Shown: in pieces, positions 44,518 to 54,305 of the stretch
How positions within the stretch are numbered: position 1 is the stretch's first letter
How the letters are laid out: each line of letters begins with the position of its first letter
NCBI GenBank assembly: GCA_938002605.1
Contig: CALLAF010000004.1
Span: forward strand, 62,001-126,000
Length of the DNA stretch: 64,000 nt
Source of the DNA: an uncultured Paracoccaceae bacterium
Lineage (GTDB): Bacteria > Pseudomonadota > Alphaproteobacteria > Rhodobacterales > Rhodobacteraceae
Reading direction: 5' to 3'
Program-made: the position numbers and the translations under genes
Notes under the pieces: generated by a model
Databases searched by the model: none
What the model was told of the DNA's origin: nothing
The model's input: only the letters and a program-made list of their open reading frames with translations

Positions 44518-45158
44518 CCCCAAAACTGGTAATTTTCGATTGCGACGGCGTGCTGGTCGATACAGAACCCATGACGGATCAGATCATTTCGGCCAATTTG
44601 GAGCGCTTTGGTCTGTCCATCGCACCGCATGAGGTGCACCGGATGTTCGCAGGTGGCACGATTGAGGGCGTCGGGATTGAAGCCACGCGCCTTGGTGCCA
44701 CCCTTCCAGATACGTGGGTAGCCGATATCTATGTCGAGATATTTGCAGCCCTGCGCAAAGGCGTGCCTGTCATCGCTGGGGTGATCGACCTGATCCGCGC
44801 GCTTGACCGCGCCGGGATCAAACGCGCGATTGCATCAAACGGACCTGTGCCCAAGATGGAAATTAGCCTCGCGCCTTCTGGCCTATTTGATCTGTTTGCG
44901 GGACGGATTTATTCGGGTCATGATCACGGCCCCAAGCCAAGCCCCGATATGCTCCGCAAAATCATATCAGATCACGGCGTCACCCCAGAAGAAAGCGTGA
45001 TGATCGACGATATGCCCGCCGGGTTCTTGGCCGCAAAAGCGGCTGGTGTGCGATGTTTCGGCTATGTAGCAGATGGTGATCCGTCACGGATTGGCGATAC
45101 GGGCGCAACCCCCGTGACCCATATGGATCAAATTGCCGCCACCTTGGGCGTCAGCTAA
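44514..45158 (+). CDS. HAD-family phosphatase (beta-phosphoglucomutase/GPH-like)
   Basis: 214-residue HAD hydrolase. Motif I FDCDGVLVDTEP near residues 7-18 (nucleophile Asp and general acid Asp), motif II IASNGP, motif III GPKPSPDM, motif IV VMIDDMPAGFLAAKAAG. Cap domain lies between about 20 and 90. It fits the group containing phosphoglycolate phosphatase, beta-phosphoglucomutase and 6-phosphogluconate phosphatase; substrate unassigned. Its TAA stop overlaps the TAG stop of convergent ispE in CTAA (45155-45158). Confidence 0.9.
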   Translation: MTPKLVIFDCDGVLVDTEPMTDQIISANLERFGLSIAPHEVHRMFAGGTIEGVGIEATRLGATLPDTWVADIYVEIFAALRKGVPVIAGVIDLIRALDRAGIKRAIASNGPVPKMEISLAPSGLFDLFAGRIYSGHDHGPKPSPDMLRKIISDHGVTPEESVMIDDMPAGFLAAKAAGVRCFGYVADGDPSRIGDTGATPVTHMDQIAATLGVS

Positions 45159-46030
45159 AAAACCTGATCAGTGCCAAGCACCTCGGCGGGGGCGACCCAC
45201 CAATCCATTTGCGAAACCTGAACAATCCGCGCGACATGGCGCGCGGTGGCCATATCTTTGACCAAACCAAAACATGTCGCGCCCGACCCCGACATGCCCG
45301 CAACGCTGACACCGGGCAGTGAGTTCAGCTTGGCAAGAACCGTGTTGATTTCAGGGGCAATCGCCTGTGCTGCGGCCTGCATATCGTTACGTTGATCGCG
45401 CAGCCATGCCACGAAAGCATCGTAATCCGCGCCAACTGGCATTGGGGTCATGGGTGCGCCGTTTTTATTGGTCATTTTGGCAAATACTTGCGCCGTTGGC
45501 ACCGCGACCTTCGGGCGGACCAAGACAATCGCGCAGGCAGGCAGTTGCGGCACCGGTGTTAGTTCTTCGCCAATGCCGGACATACGCATCGGGTTGGGCG
45601 CAGCCAAGCAAACCGGCACATCCGCGCCAAGCGCCGTGACGGCGGGATGGTCAGCCTCAAGCGGTGCAACCCCCCAAAGTTCGGCCAGCATCGCCAAGGT
45701 AATCGCGGCATCAGACGAACCACTGCCGATGCCCGCCGCATGCGGCAAGTGTTTTTCTAACGTCAATGAAGCGCCATCAATAACCCCGCGCACCCGCCGA
45801 AGCGCCTGTGCCGCACGCATCATCAGATTGCTCTCATCGGTCGGCACCCCGCCCGAAAACGGGCCATGCACGCTGATCTTTAGGTCTGGCGTGATCGTCG
45901 CGCTCAGCTGGTCGCAGACCCCGGCGAAGACCACCAGACTGTCAAGTAAATGATACCCATCATCACGCTGCCCTGTCACATGCAAGGTGAGGTTCACCTT
46001 GGCCGGAGCGATCGCCTTAATTGTCGCCAC
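45155..46030 (-). CDS. ispE: 4-diphosphocytidyl-2-C-methyl-D-erythritol kinase
   Basis: GHMP kinase IspE, 291 residues from a GTG at 46030, the fourth step of the MEP isoprenoid pathway. The N-terminal motif IAPAKVNLTLHVTGQRDDGYH and ATP loop HAAGIGSGSSDAAI are characteristic; the C-terminal GMSGSGATCFGL is the third GHMP motif. GTG is preferred, with GGGTGG upstream, because the reading to 46072 adds residues from the overlapping TPR gene. The start lies within the 3' end of the TPR gene (14-base overlap), so translation is probably coupled. Confidence 0.94.
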   Translation of the reverse strand: MATIKAIAPAKVNLTLHVTGQRDDGYHLLDSLVVFAGVCDQLSATITPDLKISVHGPFSGGVPTDESNLMMRAAQALRRVRGVIDGASLTLEKHLPHAAGIGSGSSDAAITLAMLAELWGVAPLEADHPAVTALGADVPVCLAAPNPMRMSGIGEELTPVPQLPACAIVLVRPKVAVPTAQVFAKMTNKNGAPMTPMPVGADYDAFVAWLRDQRNDMQAAAQAIAPEINTVLAKLNSLPGVSVAGMSGSGATCFGLVKDMATARHVARIVQVSQMDWWVAPAEVLGTDQVF

Positions 46031-47717
46031 TGGCCACCCGGATCGGCGCAAGACCTTCATCAACAAGCACAAGATCGAGCCCGCGTTCTAGTTTGTCACG
46101 GATACGCGCGGCATCCTTTTCAAGCGGATCAAATGACAGCGCACGGTGCCATTGAAACCGCGCTTCGATGGTGCGCCCAACAGCCCAATACACATCCCCC
46201 AGATGGTCGTTCACCACGGCGTCGACAGGGGCAAGCGCGGCGGCACTTTCAAGTAATCCGACAGCTTCGTCATAGCGCCCAAGTTGGAACAACACCCAGC
46301 CAAGACTATCGATAATCGCACCACTATCCGGGCGCGCGTCTGCCGCAGTTTCGAGCATACCCAGCGCCTCGTCGAGTTTTTCACCGCGCTCAACCAGCGA
46401 ATACCCCAAATAGTTCAATACCATCGGATGATCAGGTTGAAGCGCAAGCGCCGCACGAAAGTCTGATTCTGCACTGGGCCAATCATCCGTTTGGTGATCG
46501 CAGATACCCCGTGTGTAATAGACGAACCACTTGGCAGGGTTGTCATCTGAATAAAGTTCGAGCGCACGTGTGTAGGCGGATTTTGCCGCGCCAAACTGTC
46601 CATCATGGCGCAGCGCATCTCCGAGGTTTGCAAAAACTTGCGGCATATCAGAATGGCTCCGCGATAGGGCATCTAGCACCTCGATCGCGGCATCAACGCG
46701 CCCGCCCGACTCTAGAACATCAGCCCGGCCCAGTTCAGCGGCATAAAACGCTGGATCATCGCGCGCAACACTGGTGTAGGCGGCGTTGGACAGATCATAT
46801 TGTTCAAGCTTTTCCAGCAAGCCTGCGGTCATCAAAATTACGCCTGAATTATCCGGCCACAAAAAATTTGCCGAACGGGCAAACATCAATGTGTATGCGT
46901 CATGCGCGTCATCCATCACGGCGCTAGCGGTGATATGATAAAGCTCGGCAATGCCTTGCTGGGGGGTCGCGACGGCATCATAGGCCACAGCTTCACCTGC
47001 TGCCAATTGCGCACGCAGCATGACCAGTTCAGGGTCCAAATTTGCCCCAAAAATCAGATCGAAAATCGTCAGCGCATCATCATTGCGGTCCAGTTGGCTC
47101 AGGATTTGAACATGGGCGATACCGCTGTTGCGGTTATAGCGCATCCCGCCCGCGACCGGGGTTGTGAATACGGCTTCGGCCCCTTCGAAATCACCCACAG
47201 AGGCCAGCGCGTAAGCCTTGTGGGTCATGCCATAGACAGCAAGCCCGTCTGCCTCAATGACCCGGTCAAACGCTGCGCTTGCCTTGCGCATATCACCGTT
47301 ACCCAAATGCGCCCAAGCCTGCGCCACGCCATCAATCAAAGGGCTTACCGTGCGGCCGTTTTCAAGCCCGCGAAAGATTTCATCCCAGTTCCCAGCGTCA
47401 GCAGCCGCAGCTTGCAAGACCAAATGTGCGACCTGATTGCGGATTTCAAGATCGGCCAGCGCCTCTGCGACAACCACCGCTTTGTCGAAATCAGCCAGCG
47501 CGACATAGGCGGTCAAGTTCAGGTCTAAAAGATCAGGGTTCGTCGGATCTGCAAGCAAACCTTTGGTCAAATACTGCACGCCGGCAGCAAAATCGCTGTC
47601 GAAAACGGCCTGCCGGCTGGCCAAATATGCGCCGGCATCGGGATCGGCATGTACCGCCCCACCAGAAGTCAGAAAGCAGGACACAACAAGTGCGGGAATA
47701 AAGGTACGTTTGAGCAA
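46017..47717 (-). CDS. Secreted tetratricopeptide-repeat protein
   Basis: 566-residue TPR protein with a signal peptide (MLKRTFIPALVVSCFLTSGGAVHA). At least ten TPR-like helical pairs can be seen, for instance ADPTNPDLLDLNLTAYVALADFDKA, FANLGDALRHDGQFGAAKSAYTRALEL, HPMVLNYLGYSLVERGEKLDEAL and DAVVNDHLGDVYWAVGRTIEARFQWHRAL. It is a periplasmic or membrane-attached scaffold, a common neighbour of ispE in Rhodobacterales. The LGDVYWAVGR end resembles TPR proteins linked to outer-membrane assembly; partner unknown. Confidence 0.88.
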   Translation of the reverse strand: MLKRTFIPALVVSCFLTSGGAVHADPDAGAYLASRQAVFDSDFAAGVQYLTKGLLADPTNPDLLDLNLTAYVALADFDKAVVVAEALADLEIRNQVAHLVLQAAAADAGNWDEIFRGLENGRTVSPLIDGVAQAWAHLGNGDMRKASAAFDRVIEADGLAVYGMTHKAYALASVGDFEGAEAVFTTPVAGGMRYNRNSGIAHVQILSQLDRNDDALTIFDLIFGANLDPELVMLRAQLAAGEAVAYDAVATPQQGIAELYHITASAVMDDAHDAYTLMFARSANFLWPDNSGVILMTAGLLEKLEQYDLSNAAYTSVARDDPAFYAAELGRADVLESGGRVDAAIEVLDALSRSHSDMPQVFANLGDALRHDGQFGAAKSAYTRALELYSDDNPAKWFVYYTRGICDHQTDDWPSAESDFRAALALQPDHPMVLNYLGYSLVERGEKLDEALGMLETAADARPDSGAIIDSLGWVLFQLGRYDEAVGLLESAAALAPVDAVVNDHLGDVYWAVGRTIEARFQWHRALSFDPLEKDAARIRDKLERGLDLVLVDEGLAPIRVASGDN

Positions 47718-47984
47718 AATACAAATCAGCCTTATGGAAGTTTCAATTGCAGCCTAAGCACAGCTGGCGAAGCTTGCAAACACGTCCTCGTGAACAGGGC
47801 ACATCAAGCTAATTTTTGGGGGATCTCAAAAGTGATGCTGGCACAAGAAGACAGGCCATAACGACCCGCCCGCTTGCCCTGCCAAGACTGCTCCACAACG
47901 CCTATTACGTATGACGTTTTACGTTTAGAGCGACACTACGCGACGAAGTGATTCGCAGTCAATAGAGTGATTCGCGAATCGGCA
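47718..47984. other. Intergenic region upstream of the TPR gene
   Basis: 267 bases with no gene. It presumably holds the TPR-ispE promoter. Near its right end AGTGATTCGC occurs twice (47947 and 47966) and the perfect palindrome GATTCGCGAATC lies at 47969-47980, just past the stop of the next gene. ACGT-rich sequence (TATTACGTATGACGTTTTACG) sits at about 47903-47923. Nothing else is recognisable. Confidence 0.6.
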
Positions 47985-48491
47985 TTAACTTACCGGGGCG
48001 TATGTCCGGCAATAGGGATCAATGGGCACCGGGCTAACCAAGAACGGGGTATCGGGGGGCATACCGCTTTGTTCGATCCAAACACCGTTCAGACAAAAAT
48101 CCTGAGCATAGTTACCAAGGTTAAATCCAAACCCGGGATTGCCACAATCATCGGCATCGCCACCCGCGTTCCAGGCTTGCGTCACCCCAAGTCCAAGGTC
48201 GCTCGGCGTGACAAAGACCTCGCGCTGTGGATCATAGCGCAACATCCAACTGGTGCTGGCCGTGCGCTGGGCCATGTCCCACTTTCCGAGCAGCGTGCCC
48301 TCTTGGTAGCCTGCGATCTTGAAACGCGTCACATCCATCTCGTCGATCATGGGCTGGCCAAGCGCGCTATCCGGAATCGTCATCTGCCCTGTCATCGTGT
48401 AGCCATTTGCGCCAGTCCAACAGAAATAGAACTCTGCAGCCTGCGTTTGACTTGCGAATAACGCAAGGATGGTCGCCCCAATACGGATCAT
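47985..48491 (-). CDS. Secreted conserved protein of unknown function
   Basis: 168-residue exported protein with a short signal peptide ([18 protein letters not shown]). The mature part has an early FYFCWTGANGYTMTGQMTIPD, four or more cysteines (FCW, DDCGNP, DFCLNG, YCRTY) and many aromatic residues. I cannot name a family. Its ATG overlaps the folC stop as ATGA (48488-48491), so it is the third gene of an accD-folC-this-gene operon. Confidence 0.77.
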   Translation of the reverse strand: MIRIGATILALFASQTQAAEFYFCWTGANGYTMTGQMTIPDSALGQPMIDEMDVTRFKIAGYQEGTLLGKWDMAQRTASTSWMLRYDPQREVFVTPSDLGLGVTQAWNAGGDADDCGNPGFGFNLGNYAQDFCLNGVWIEQSGMPPDTPFLVSPVPIDPYCRTYAPVS

Positions 48492-49762
48492 GCGCCATTC
48501 TCGCGCATGACGTGGCCCGCAAGGTAAAGCGACCCGCAGATTAATATGCGGGCGTCCGGCGTTTCGGCGGTTATCAATTTTATTGCTTCCGCGACGCTGT
48601 CGGCAATTGTTGCCTTCATCCCAACCCCCTGCGCTGCGCGGGCAGTATCTGCCGCGGGGATTGTGTTTTTCTCATTCGGGATCGACACGGCAGTCAACGA
48701 TGCCGATACATCCGCGAGCGGCGCCAGATAACCACCGATATCTTTGGTGTTCAGCATACCGCAGATCAAATGCACAGGGCGCGCGGATAGTTGTTGCAAC
48801 GTCGCCGCAATCGCACGCGCCGCAGCCGGGTTATGGCCGCCATCCAACCAAAGTTCAGCGGTGCCAGCCAAATCAACCAATGCCCCCTCTTTCAACCGCT
48901 CCATCCGGGCGGGCCAATAAGCTGATGCCACCGCGGCCTCGCAGGCGGCATCATCTTTGCCCAACAGCCGCAATGTCGCAATCGCAGCGCCCGCGTTCAT
49001 GATCTGATGTGGCCCGGGCAAGCTGGGCAGCGGCAAATCCAACAACCCACGTTCGTCTTGAAAAACGAGCCGGTCACGTTCGGCGCTCACATGCCAATGC
49101 TGGCCATAAGCCTGCAAAGGGGCGCCAAGTCGCGCGGCGACGGCTTCGATCACTTCCATGCTTTCTGCGTGCTGCGGCCCAACAACGCAGGGCACGCCGC
49201 GTTTGATGATACCTGCCTTTTCGCCTGCAATTTCTGTCAGCGTTTCACCCAAGAACTGCTGGTGATCCAAATCGACCGGTGTAATCACCGTAACAGCAGG
49301 GTGCGCAATCACATTGGTCGCGTCCAAACGACCACCAAGCCCAACTTCAAGCAATGTGTAATCGGCAGGCGTTTGCGCAAATGCCAAAAGCCCAGCAATT
49401 GTCGTGATCTCAAAATAGGTGATCGGGTCGGTGCCATTGGCCGTGTAGCATTGGTCCAACACCGCCGTCAGCGCGTCCTCTGAAATCAATGTCCCTGCCA
49501 GCCGGATACGTTCATGAAATCGCGCCAAATGCGGCGATGTATAGGCATGTACAGATGATCCGCCCGCTTCAAGCCCCGCGTGGATCATCGCCTGTGTTGA
49601 CCCTTTGCCGTTGGTACCCGCCAAATGGATGACAGGCGGCAAATTTTCTTGCGGATTGCCCAGCTTTTCAAGCAGCGTCCAGACACGGTCCAACGTCAGA
49701 TCAATAACCTTGGGGTGCAAGGCCATCATCCGATCAAGGATCACATCAGATCCGGCGGTCAC
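48488..49762 (-). CDS. folC: Folylpolyglutamate synthase / dihydrofolate synthase
   Basis: FolC, 424 residues, a Mur-ligase-like enzyme adding glutamate to (dihydro)folate. The ATP P-loop [15 protein letters not shown] lies at about residues 46-60, then [13 protein letters not shown] and the catalytic [15 protein letters not shown]-terminal domain starts near [14 protein letters not shown]. The GTG start at 49762 overlaps the accD stop (GTGA). The following secreted-protein gene overlaps its 3' end. Order accD-folC is usual in alphaproteobacteria. Confidence 0.96.
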   Translation of the reverse strand: MTAGSDVILDRMMALHPKVIDLTLDRVWTLLEKLGNPQENLPPVIHLAGTNGKGSTQAMIHAGLEAGGSSVHAYTSPHLARFHERIRLAGTLISEDALTAVLDQCYTANGTDPITYFEITTIAGLLAFAQTPADYTLLEVGLGGRLDATNVIAHPAVTVITPVDLDHQQFLGETLTEIAGEKAGIIKRGVPCVVGPQHAESMEVIEAVAARLGAPLQAYGQHWHVSAERDRLVFQDERGLLDLPLPSLPGPHQIMNAGAAIATLRLLGKDDAACEAAVASAYWPARMERLKEGALVDLAGTAELWLDGGHNPAAARAIAATLQQLSARPVHLICGMLNTKDIGGYLAPLADVSASLTAVSIPNEKNTIPAADTARAAQGVGMKATIADSVAEAIKLITAETPDARILICGSLYLAGHVMRENGA

Positions 49763-50691
49763 TTTTCTGGTTCCGCCGGGGTTTCAACAGGTTCCGCCAC
49801 CACGGCTTCTTCGGGTGCAGGTAAATCACCTTTGATTGGGGCATCAAGCCCCATCAACATCCGCACGATCGTGACCAATTCATCCTTAAGATCGGGGCGT
49901 TTTGTCACCCGGTCCAACATCCCATGATCCAGCAAATATTCCGCACGCTGGAAACCTTCGGGCAGTTTTTCACCAATGGTTTGTTCGATCACGCGGGCAC
50001 CAGCAAAACCGATCAGCGCATTGGGTTCGGCAATTTGCACATCGCCTAGCATCGCATAGGATGCAGTCACCCCGCCCGTGGTCGGGTGGGTCAAGACCAC
50101 AATATAGGGCAGCCCCGCCTCTTTGAGCATCTGCACCGCAATCGTCGTGCGCGGCATTTGCATGAGGCCAAGAATGCCTTCTTGCATACGTGCGCCACCA
50201 GCAGCGGAAAACAAAATCAGCGGGCGGCCCAGCGCAATCGCGCGTTCGGCAGCGGCCACAATCGCATTGCCGACATACATCGACATCGACCCGCCCATGA
50301 ATGAAAAATCTTGCACAGCCACGACAACGCCTGTGCGGCCCATGTCGCCTTCGGCGACCAGCATCGCATCTTTTTCGCCGGTCTTTTTGCGCGCATCTTT
50401 GATCCGGTCGGTGTATTTCTTTTGGTCCCGGAAGTGCAGCGGATCAGCGACAGGTTCTGGCACAGGCACATCGACAAAAACACCACCATCAAACACAGAA
50501 ATCAGACGATCGCGCGCTGAAATCGCCATATGGTGATCGCAATTTGTACAAACATTCAGATTGTCTGCCAATTCGCGGTGAAACAGCATCGTTCCACACT
50601 CAGGGCATTTCGTCCAAAGGTTCTCAGGCACCTCGCGGCGCGAAAACAGTGAATTGATCGTCGGACGGACGTAGTTGGTGATCCAGTTCAT
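49759..50691 (-). CDS. accD: Acetyl-CoA carboxylase carboxyltransferase subunit beta
   Basis: AccD, 310 residues, half of the carboxyltransferase that makes malonyl-CoA for fatty-acid synthesis. The N-terminal zinc ribbon [27 protein letters not shown] (four Cys, about 29-51) and the crotonase-like core with [13 protein letters not shown] and [20 protein letters not shown] are intact. A C-terminal acidic Ala/Pro/Glu tail (about 285-310) follows. The ATG at 50691 gives the family start. trpB, often its neighbour, is not here. Confidence 0.97.
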   Translation of the reverse strand: MNWITNYVRPTINSLFSRREVPENLWTKCPECGTMLFHRELADNLNVCTNCDHHMAISARDRLISVFDGGVFVDVPVPEPVADPLHFRDQKKYTDRIKDARKKTGEKDAMLVAEGDMGRTGVVVAVQDFSFMGGSMSMYVGNAIVAAAERAIALGRPLILFSAAGGARMQEGILGLMQMPRTTIAVQMLKEAGLPYIVVLTHPTTGGVTASYAMLGDVQIAEPNALIGFAGARVIEQTIGEKLPEGFQRAEYLLDHGMLDRVTKRPDLKDELVTIVRMLMGLDAPIKGDLPAPEEAVVAEPVETPAEPEK

Positions 50692-50892
50692 TGGCGCGCC
50701 TTTTGCAGTCTCCACACTCAAATATGACGGCGCGTCACGAAATGCAATCAATGGCGTTCACATGCGTCGGGGCAGCTTGGCACCTCCGATGCTATCTTGA
50801 ATAGGTAAAGCAATTAAAGGTTGCATTTCTCCACACACACACTCGCAGCATGAGAACTTAGTACTGTAGGGTTTTTGGAGTGTTGAAACAAG

Positions 50893-51552
50893 ATGAAAGC
50901 ACAAGCGACACTGACACATCGGGCAACGCCGGCCTCGACACGGAAATCGAATGCTAAGGACACATCGATCAGCCCGCTGTCAGGTTTGACCCAACTACGC
51001 CACGCGGCCGATCAAAGCCCAAGCGTTCACGCCCTGCACCAATTGCAACAAAATGCGTCTGACTATTCAGATGTTACTATCCAACGGATCGTCACCCCAA
51101 ATCCCGTGCCGTGGGGGCCCAACAAGGGGAAATGGAGATCATCAGAGACCGGAAAAGAAGATTATGACACTCAACAAGAAGCGCAGATTGCAGATGATCT
51201 TGCGCGCCAAAGAAGAGAGCAAGCCGAGGAAGAAAATTGGAACAATGCCGCCGACCAATTTGCATGGCAAATAGAGCTTTCTGCACGGCGTCATTACGAT
51301 GACGGTTGGGGTGCTTTATATGGGATTCAAAGTGATGATGCGCTTATCGACAGAATCTTACAAAGCGACGATTACCCGATCGGCGGAGGCGAGCACAAAA
51401 TTGATTTAGGAACATACGGACATTCGCGAGAACACGTTATGAGGCCCTGCACCATCGTGAGCGATGTAGAGACGCAGACACTAACCGTGGGTCCGATTAC
51501 GCACGACGTCGCTGTCTATCGCGCATTCCACTGCGGGCCGTCGGATCAATAA
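50893..51552 (+). CDS. Orphan protein with contractile-injection-cargo-like N-terminal leader
   Basis: 219-residue protein with no clear named family. Residues 32-66 (LTQLRHAADQSPSVHALHQL through VTIQR) match the repeated pattern (Leu-x-x-Ala-x-x-Ser-Pro-x-Val, then Leu-Gln-x-x-Ala ... Val-x-x-Gln-Arg) typical of proteins linked to extracellular contractile injection systems and DUF4157-type polymorphic toxins. A charged helix (about 93-122, Gln/Glu/Arg-rich) follows, then a C-terminal region with HYDDGWGALYG and HSREHVMRPC (about 134-186) that might be a toxin or enzyme domain. Visibly lower GC than neighbours. No baseplate, sheath or immunity gene nearby. Function is inference. Confidence 0.55.
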   Translation: MKAQATLTHRATPASTRKSNAKDTSISPLSGLTQLRHAADQSPSVHALHQLQQNASDYSDVTIQRIVTPNPVPWGPNKGKWRSSETGKEDYDTQQEAQIADDLARQRREQAEEENWNNAADQFAWQIELSARRHYDDGWGALYGIQSDDALIDRILQSDDYPIGGGEHKIDLGTYGHSREHVMRPCTIVSDVETQTLTVGPITHDVAVYRAFHCGPSDQ

Positions 51553-51555
51553 AGC

Positions 51556-52461
51556 CTATCTTCGGATCGCAATCCTTGCGGCGAGCCACATCACCAGCAC
51601 CGAGAGGACCTGCGCCGCCACCTGTAAAATTACCCAAGGTGTCATCAGCGCTTCGATGCCGTCGCTATAAGACGCGGGGTCTTCGTAGGGGAATAGAAAC
51701 AGCGCGACGCCGCTCCCCGGCCAGCCGGCGATTGCATAGAGCAAAATCGCAAATGCATTATTCGCCAGGTGCAGCCCGATTGCAGGACCCAAATTCCCAC
51801 TTCGTGCGGTCAGATCGGCGCAAGCGGCCCCCAGCATCGCGGCCCAAAACGCCCAAAGCGCCCCTTCGGCTGCCCCGTGACCGTTCCAATAATGCAGACC
51901 ACCAAACAAAACCGAAGGGATCCCCATCCAGATCCACCGCCGCGCAGAAAGATTGGCAAGTTGTTGTTGCAGATAGCCGCGAAACACTAGCTCTTCAGTC
52001 CCGACTTGGACCAACAATACAAATAGCGTGATTGGAATCAGCGCGACCCAGCCCAGCAACGGGCGCATTTTTGCGTCGCTAAGATCGAACCATGGGGGCA
52101 AAAGCTCTTGTGCGCAAAGAACCGCTGCGACGGCCAAGGTCACTGCAACAAGATCGCGCCATGCTGCCTCTGGCGGCCCGATCATCGTCCAGAACCCCCG
52201 CCCATGCAGCAGGTTTACCAACATCACCAATCCAGCCCCGCTAATGCCAAATGTCAGAAACCGCATCAACGTCCCAAAGGTTGAAACCCCTTCGACATAT
52301 GCGTTTTGAGCCCCGATCGGCACTAGGAATTCGGCGACGATGCTGCTGGAAAGCGCAAAAATCAGTTCGAACCCGACAACCACAAACACAATCCGCCACA
52401 GCTGTGCGCGCCGCGCGGCGACGGCGATAAACGACTGATGGGGTGCGTAGGGGTCAGACAT
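51556..52461 (-). CDS. CPBP-family intramembrane metalloprotease
   Basis: 301-residue CAAX-protease/bacteriocin-processing (CPBP, Abi) family membrane protein. Several helices run through the chain; the catalytic motif EELVFRGYL has Glu156-Glu157 and Arg161, followed by FGGLHYW (His190) and the late HLANNAF (about His240). Homologues process peptides or confer bacteriocin immunity; the substrate here is unknown. ATG 52461 (MSDPYAP) or 52470 may be used. It is convergent with the cargo-like gene, with only three bases between stops, and divergent from ilvD. Confidence 0.87.
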   Translation of the reverse strand: MSDPYAPHQSFIAVAARRAQLWRIVFVVVGFELIFALSSSIVAEFLVPIGAQNAYVEGVSTFGTLMRFLTFGISGAGLVMLVNLLHGRGFWTMIGPPEAAWRDLVAVTLAVAAVLCAQELLPPWFDLSDAKMRPLLGWVALIPITLFVLLVQVGTEELVFRGYLQQQLANLSARRWIWMGIPSVLFGGLHYWNGHGAAEGALWAFWAAMLGAACADLTARSGNLGPAIGLHLANNAFAILLYAIAGWPGSGVALFLFPYEDPASYSDGIEALMTPWVILQVAAQVLSVLVMWLAARIAIRR

Positions 52462-52567
52462 GCGGGACATTAGGCCGCGTTTCAACACGGCTGCAAGCAC
52501 AGTTCTAACTTGCGTCACCTGCGCCCAACTTTTAGACCTTGCCCAACTGTTCCCGGGAGATAAGCCA

Positions 52568-54301
52568 ATGCTTAAAGGCAAAGCCGATAAAACCAACCTA
52601 CCTAGCCGTCACGTCACCGAAGGCCCAAGCCGTGCGCCGCACCGGTCGTATTTCTACGCGATGGGTCTGGACGAAGACGATATCGCACAGCCGTTTGTGG
52701 GAGTTGCGACTTGCTGGAACGAAGCTGCCCCATGTAACATTTCGCTCAACCGTCAGGCTCAAGCGGTTAAACTTGGCGTGAAGGCGGCGAACGGCACCCC
52801 GCGCGAATTCACGACCATCACTGTCACCGACGGCATCGCGATGGGCCATGAAGGCATGCGGTCGTCGCTTGCATCACGCGAAGCGATTGCCGACACTGTT
52901 GAATTAACGATGCGCGGTCACTGCTATGATGCGATTGTTGGTCTTGCGGGCTGTGACAAATCCCTGCCGGGTATGATGATGTCGATGGTCCGTTTGAACG
53001 TGCCATCCGTCTTTATCTACGGTGGGTCAATCCTTCCCGGTCGTTTGAACGGCAAAGATGTCACCGTCCAAGATGTGTTCGAGGCTGTTGGCCAGCACCA
53101 AGCTGGCAACATGTCCGATGCAGAGCTTGAAGTGCTTGAACGTGTCGCATGCCCATCTGCGGGCGCATGTGGTGGTCAGTTTACCGCCAACACAATGGCC
53201 TGCGTATCCGAGGCAATTGGCCTTGCACTGATGAATTCCTCCGGTGCCCCTGCCCCCTATGAAAGCCGTGACCAATATGGCGAAGCTTCTGGTCAGGCTG
53301 TCATGAACCTGATCGAAAAGAACATCCGCGCCCGTGACATCGTCACACGCAAGTCACTAGAAAACGCGGCACGTGTGGTGGCCTGCACCGGTGGCTCTAC
53401 CAATGCGGGTCTGCACTTGCCTGCTATCGCACATGAAGCTGGGATTGATTTCGACCTTGGTGATGTTTGCGATATTTTCCGCGACACGCCTTACTTTGTC
53501 GACCTTAAGCCGGGCGGCCAATATGTGGCCAAAGATCTTTACGAGGCTGGCGGCGTGCCCGTCGTGATGAAGGAACTGCGCAAAGCGGGCCTGATGCACG
53601 AAGATTGCATGACAGCCACAGGCCGCACAATGGGTGAAGAACTGGACATGATCAAAGGCGAGGCGGACAACAAAGTCATCTATTCCGTCGAAAACCCAAT
53701 CACCAAAACCGGCGGTGTTGTCGGCCTAAAAGGGAACGTGGCCCCAGAAGGCGCGATTGTGAAGGTTGCGGGCATGAATACCCAAGAACAATCATTCACT
53801 GGCCCAGCCCGTGTATTTGAATGCGAAGAAGATGCGTTCGAAGCCGTCAAGGCCCGCAAATACGAAGAAGGCGAAGTGCTTGTCATCCGCAACGAAGGCC
53901 CATCAGGCGGCCCCGGCATGCGTGAAATGCTCGCCACAACCGCTGCTTTGTCTGGCCAAGGCATGGGTAAAAAGGTCGCGCTGATCACGGACGGTCGCTT
54001 CTCTGGGGCGACACGCGGGTTCTGTGTAGGGCACGTTGGGCCAGAGGCCGCACATGGTGGTCCGATTGCCTTGCTCGAAGATGGGGATGTGATCACCATC
54101 AACGCGATCACTGGCGAATTGTCTGTCGATCTGACGGACGATGTGCTGGCTGCACGCAAAGCAAACTGGACCGGTGCGAAACCGACGATCTATGCATCGG
54201 GCGCACTGTGGAAATACGCACAGCTGGTTGGATCAACGCGTCTTGGGGCGGTCACACACCCCGGTGCGAAAGATGAAAAACACATCTATATGGACCTGTA
54301 A
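52568..54301 (+). CDS. ilvD: Dihydroxy-acid dehydratase
   Basis: IlvD, 577 residues, an Fe-S enzyme dehydrating dihydroxy acids in valine, isoleucine and leucine synthesis. Conserved cysteines appear in [20 protein letters not shown] and [17 protein letters not shown]; other landmarks are [49 protein letters not shown]. The ATG at 52568 follows GGGAGAT; longer upstream reading is not homologous. Next gene starts four bases after the stop. Confidence 0.97.
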   Translation: MLKGKADKTNLPSRHVTEGPSRAPHRSYFYAMGLDEDDIAQPFVGVATCWNEAAPCNISLNRQAQAVKLGVKAANGTPREFTTITVTDGIAMGHEGMRSSLASREAIADTVELTMRGHCYDAIVGLAGCDKSLPGMMMSMVRLNVPSVFIYGGSILPGRLNGKDVTVQDVFEAVGQHQAGNMSDAELEVLERVACPSAGACGGQFTANTMACVSEAIGLALMNSSGAPAPYESRDQYGEASGQAVMNLIEKNIRARDIVTRKSLENAARVVACTGGSTNAGLHLPAIAHEAGIDFDLGDVCDIFRDTPYFVDLKPGGQYVAKDLYEAGGVPVVMKELRKAGLMHEDCMTATGRTMGEELDMIKGEADNKVIYSVENPITKTGGVVGLKGNVAPEGAIVKVAGMNTQEQSFTGPARVFECEEDAFEAVKARKYEEGEVLVIRNEGPSGGPGMREMLATTAALSGQGMGKKVALITDGRFSGATRGFCVGHVGPEAAHGGPIALLEDGDVITINAITGELSVDLTDDVLAARKANWTGAKPTIYASGALWKYAQLVGSTRLGAVTHPGAKDEKHIYMDL

Positions 54302-54305
54302 GTAC

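Noticed and set aside
46902-47528. Rightward 208-codon frame over the TPR gene
   Set aside because: Antisense shadow of a TPR protein with clear repeats and signal peptide.
50752-50892. Possible tRNA or small RNA upstream of the cargo-like gene
   Set aside because: No cloverleaf or terminator; only a stretch of CACACACAC repeats.
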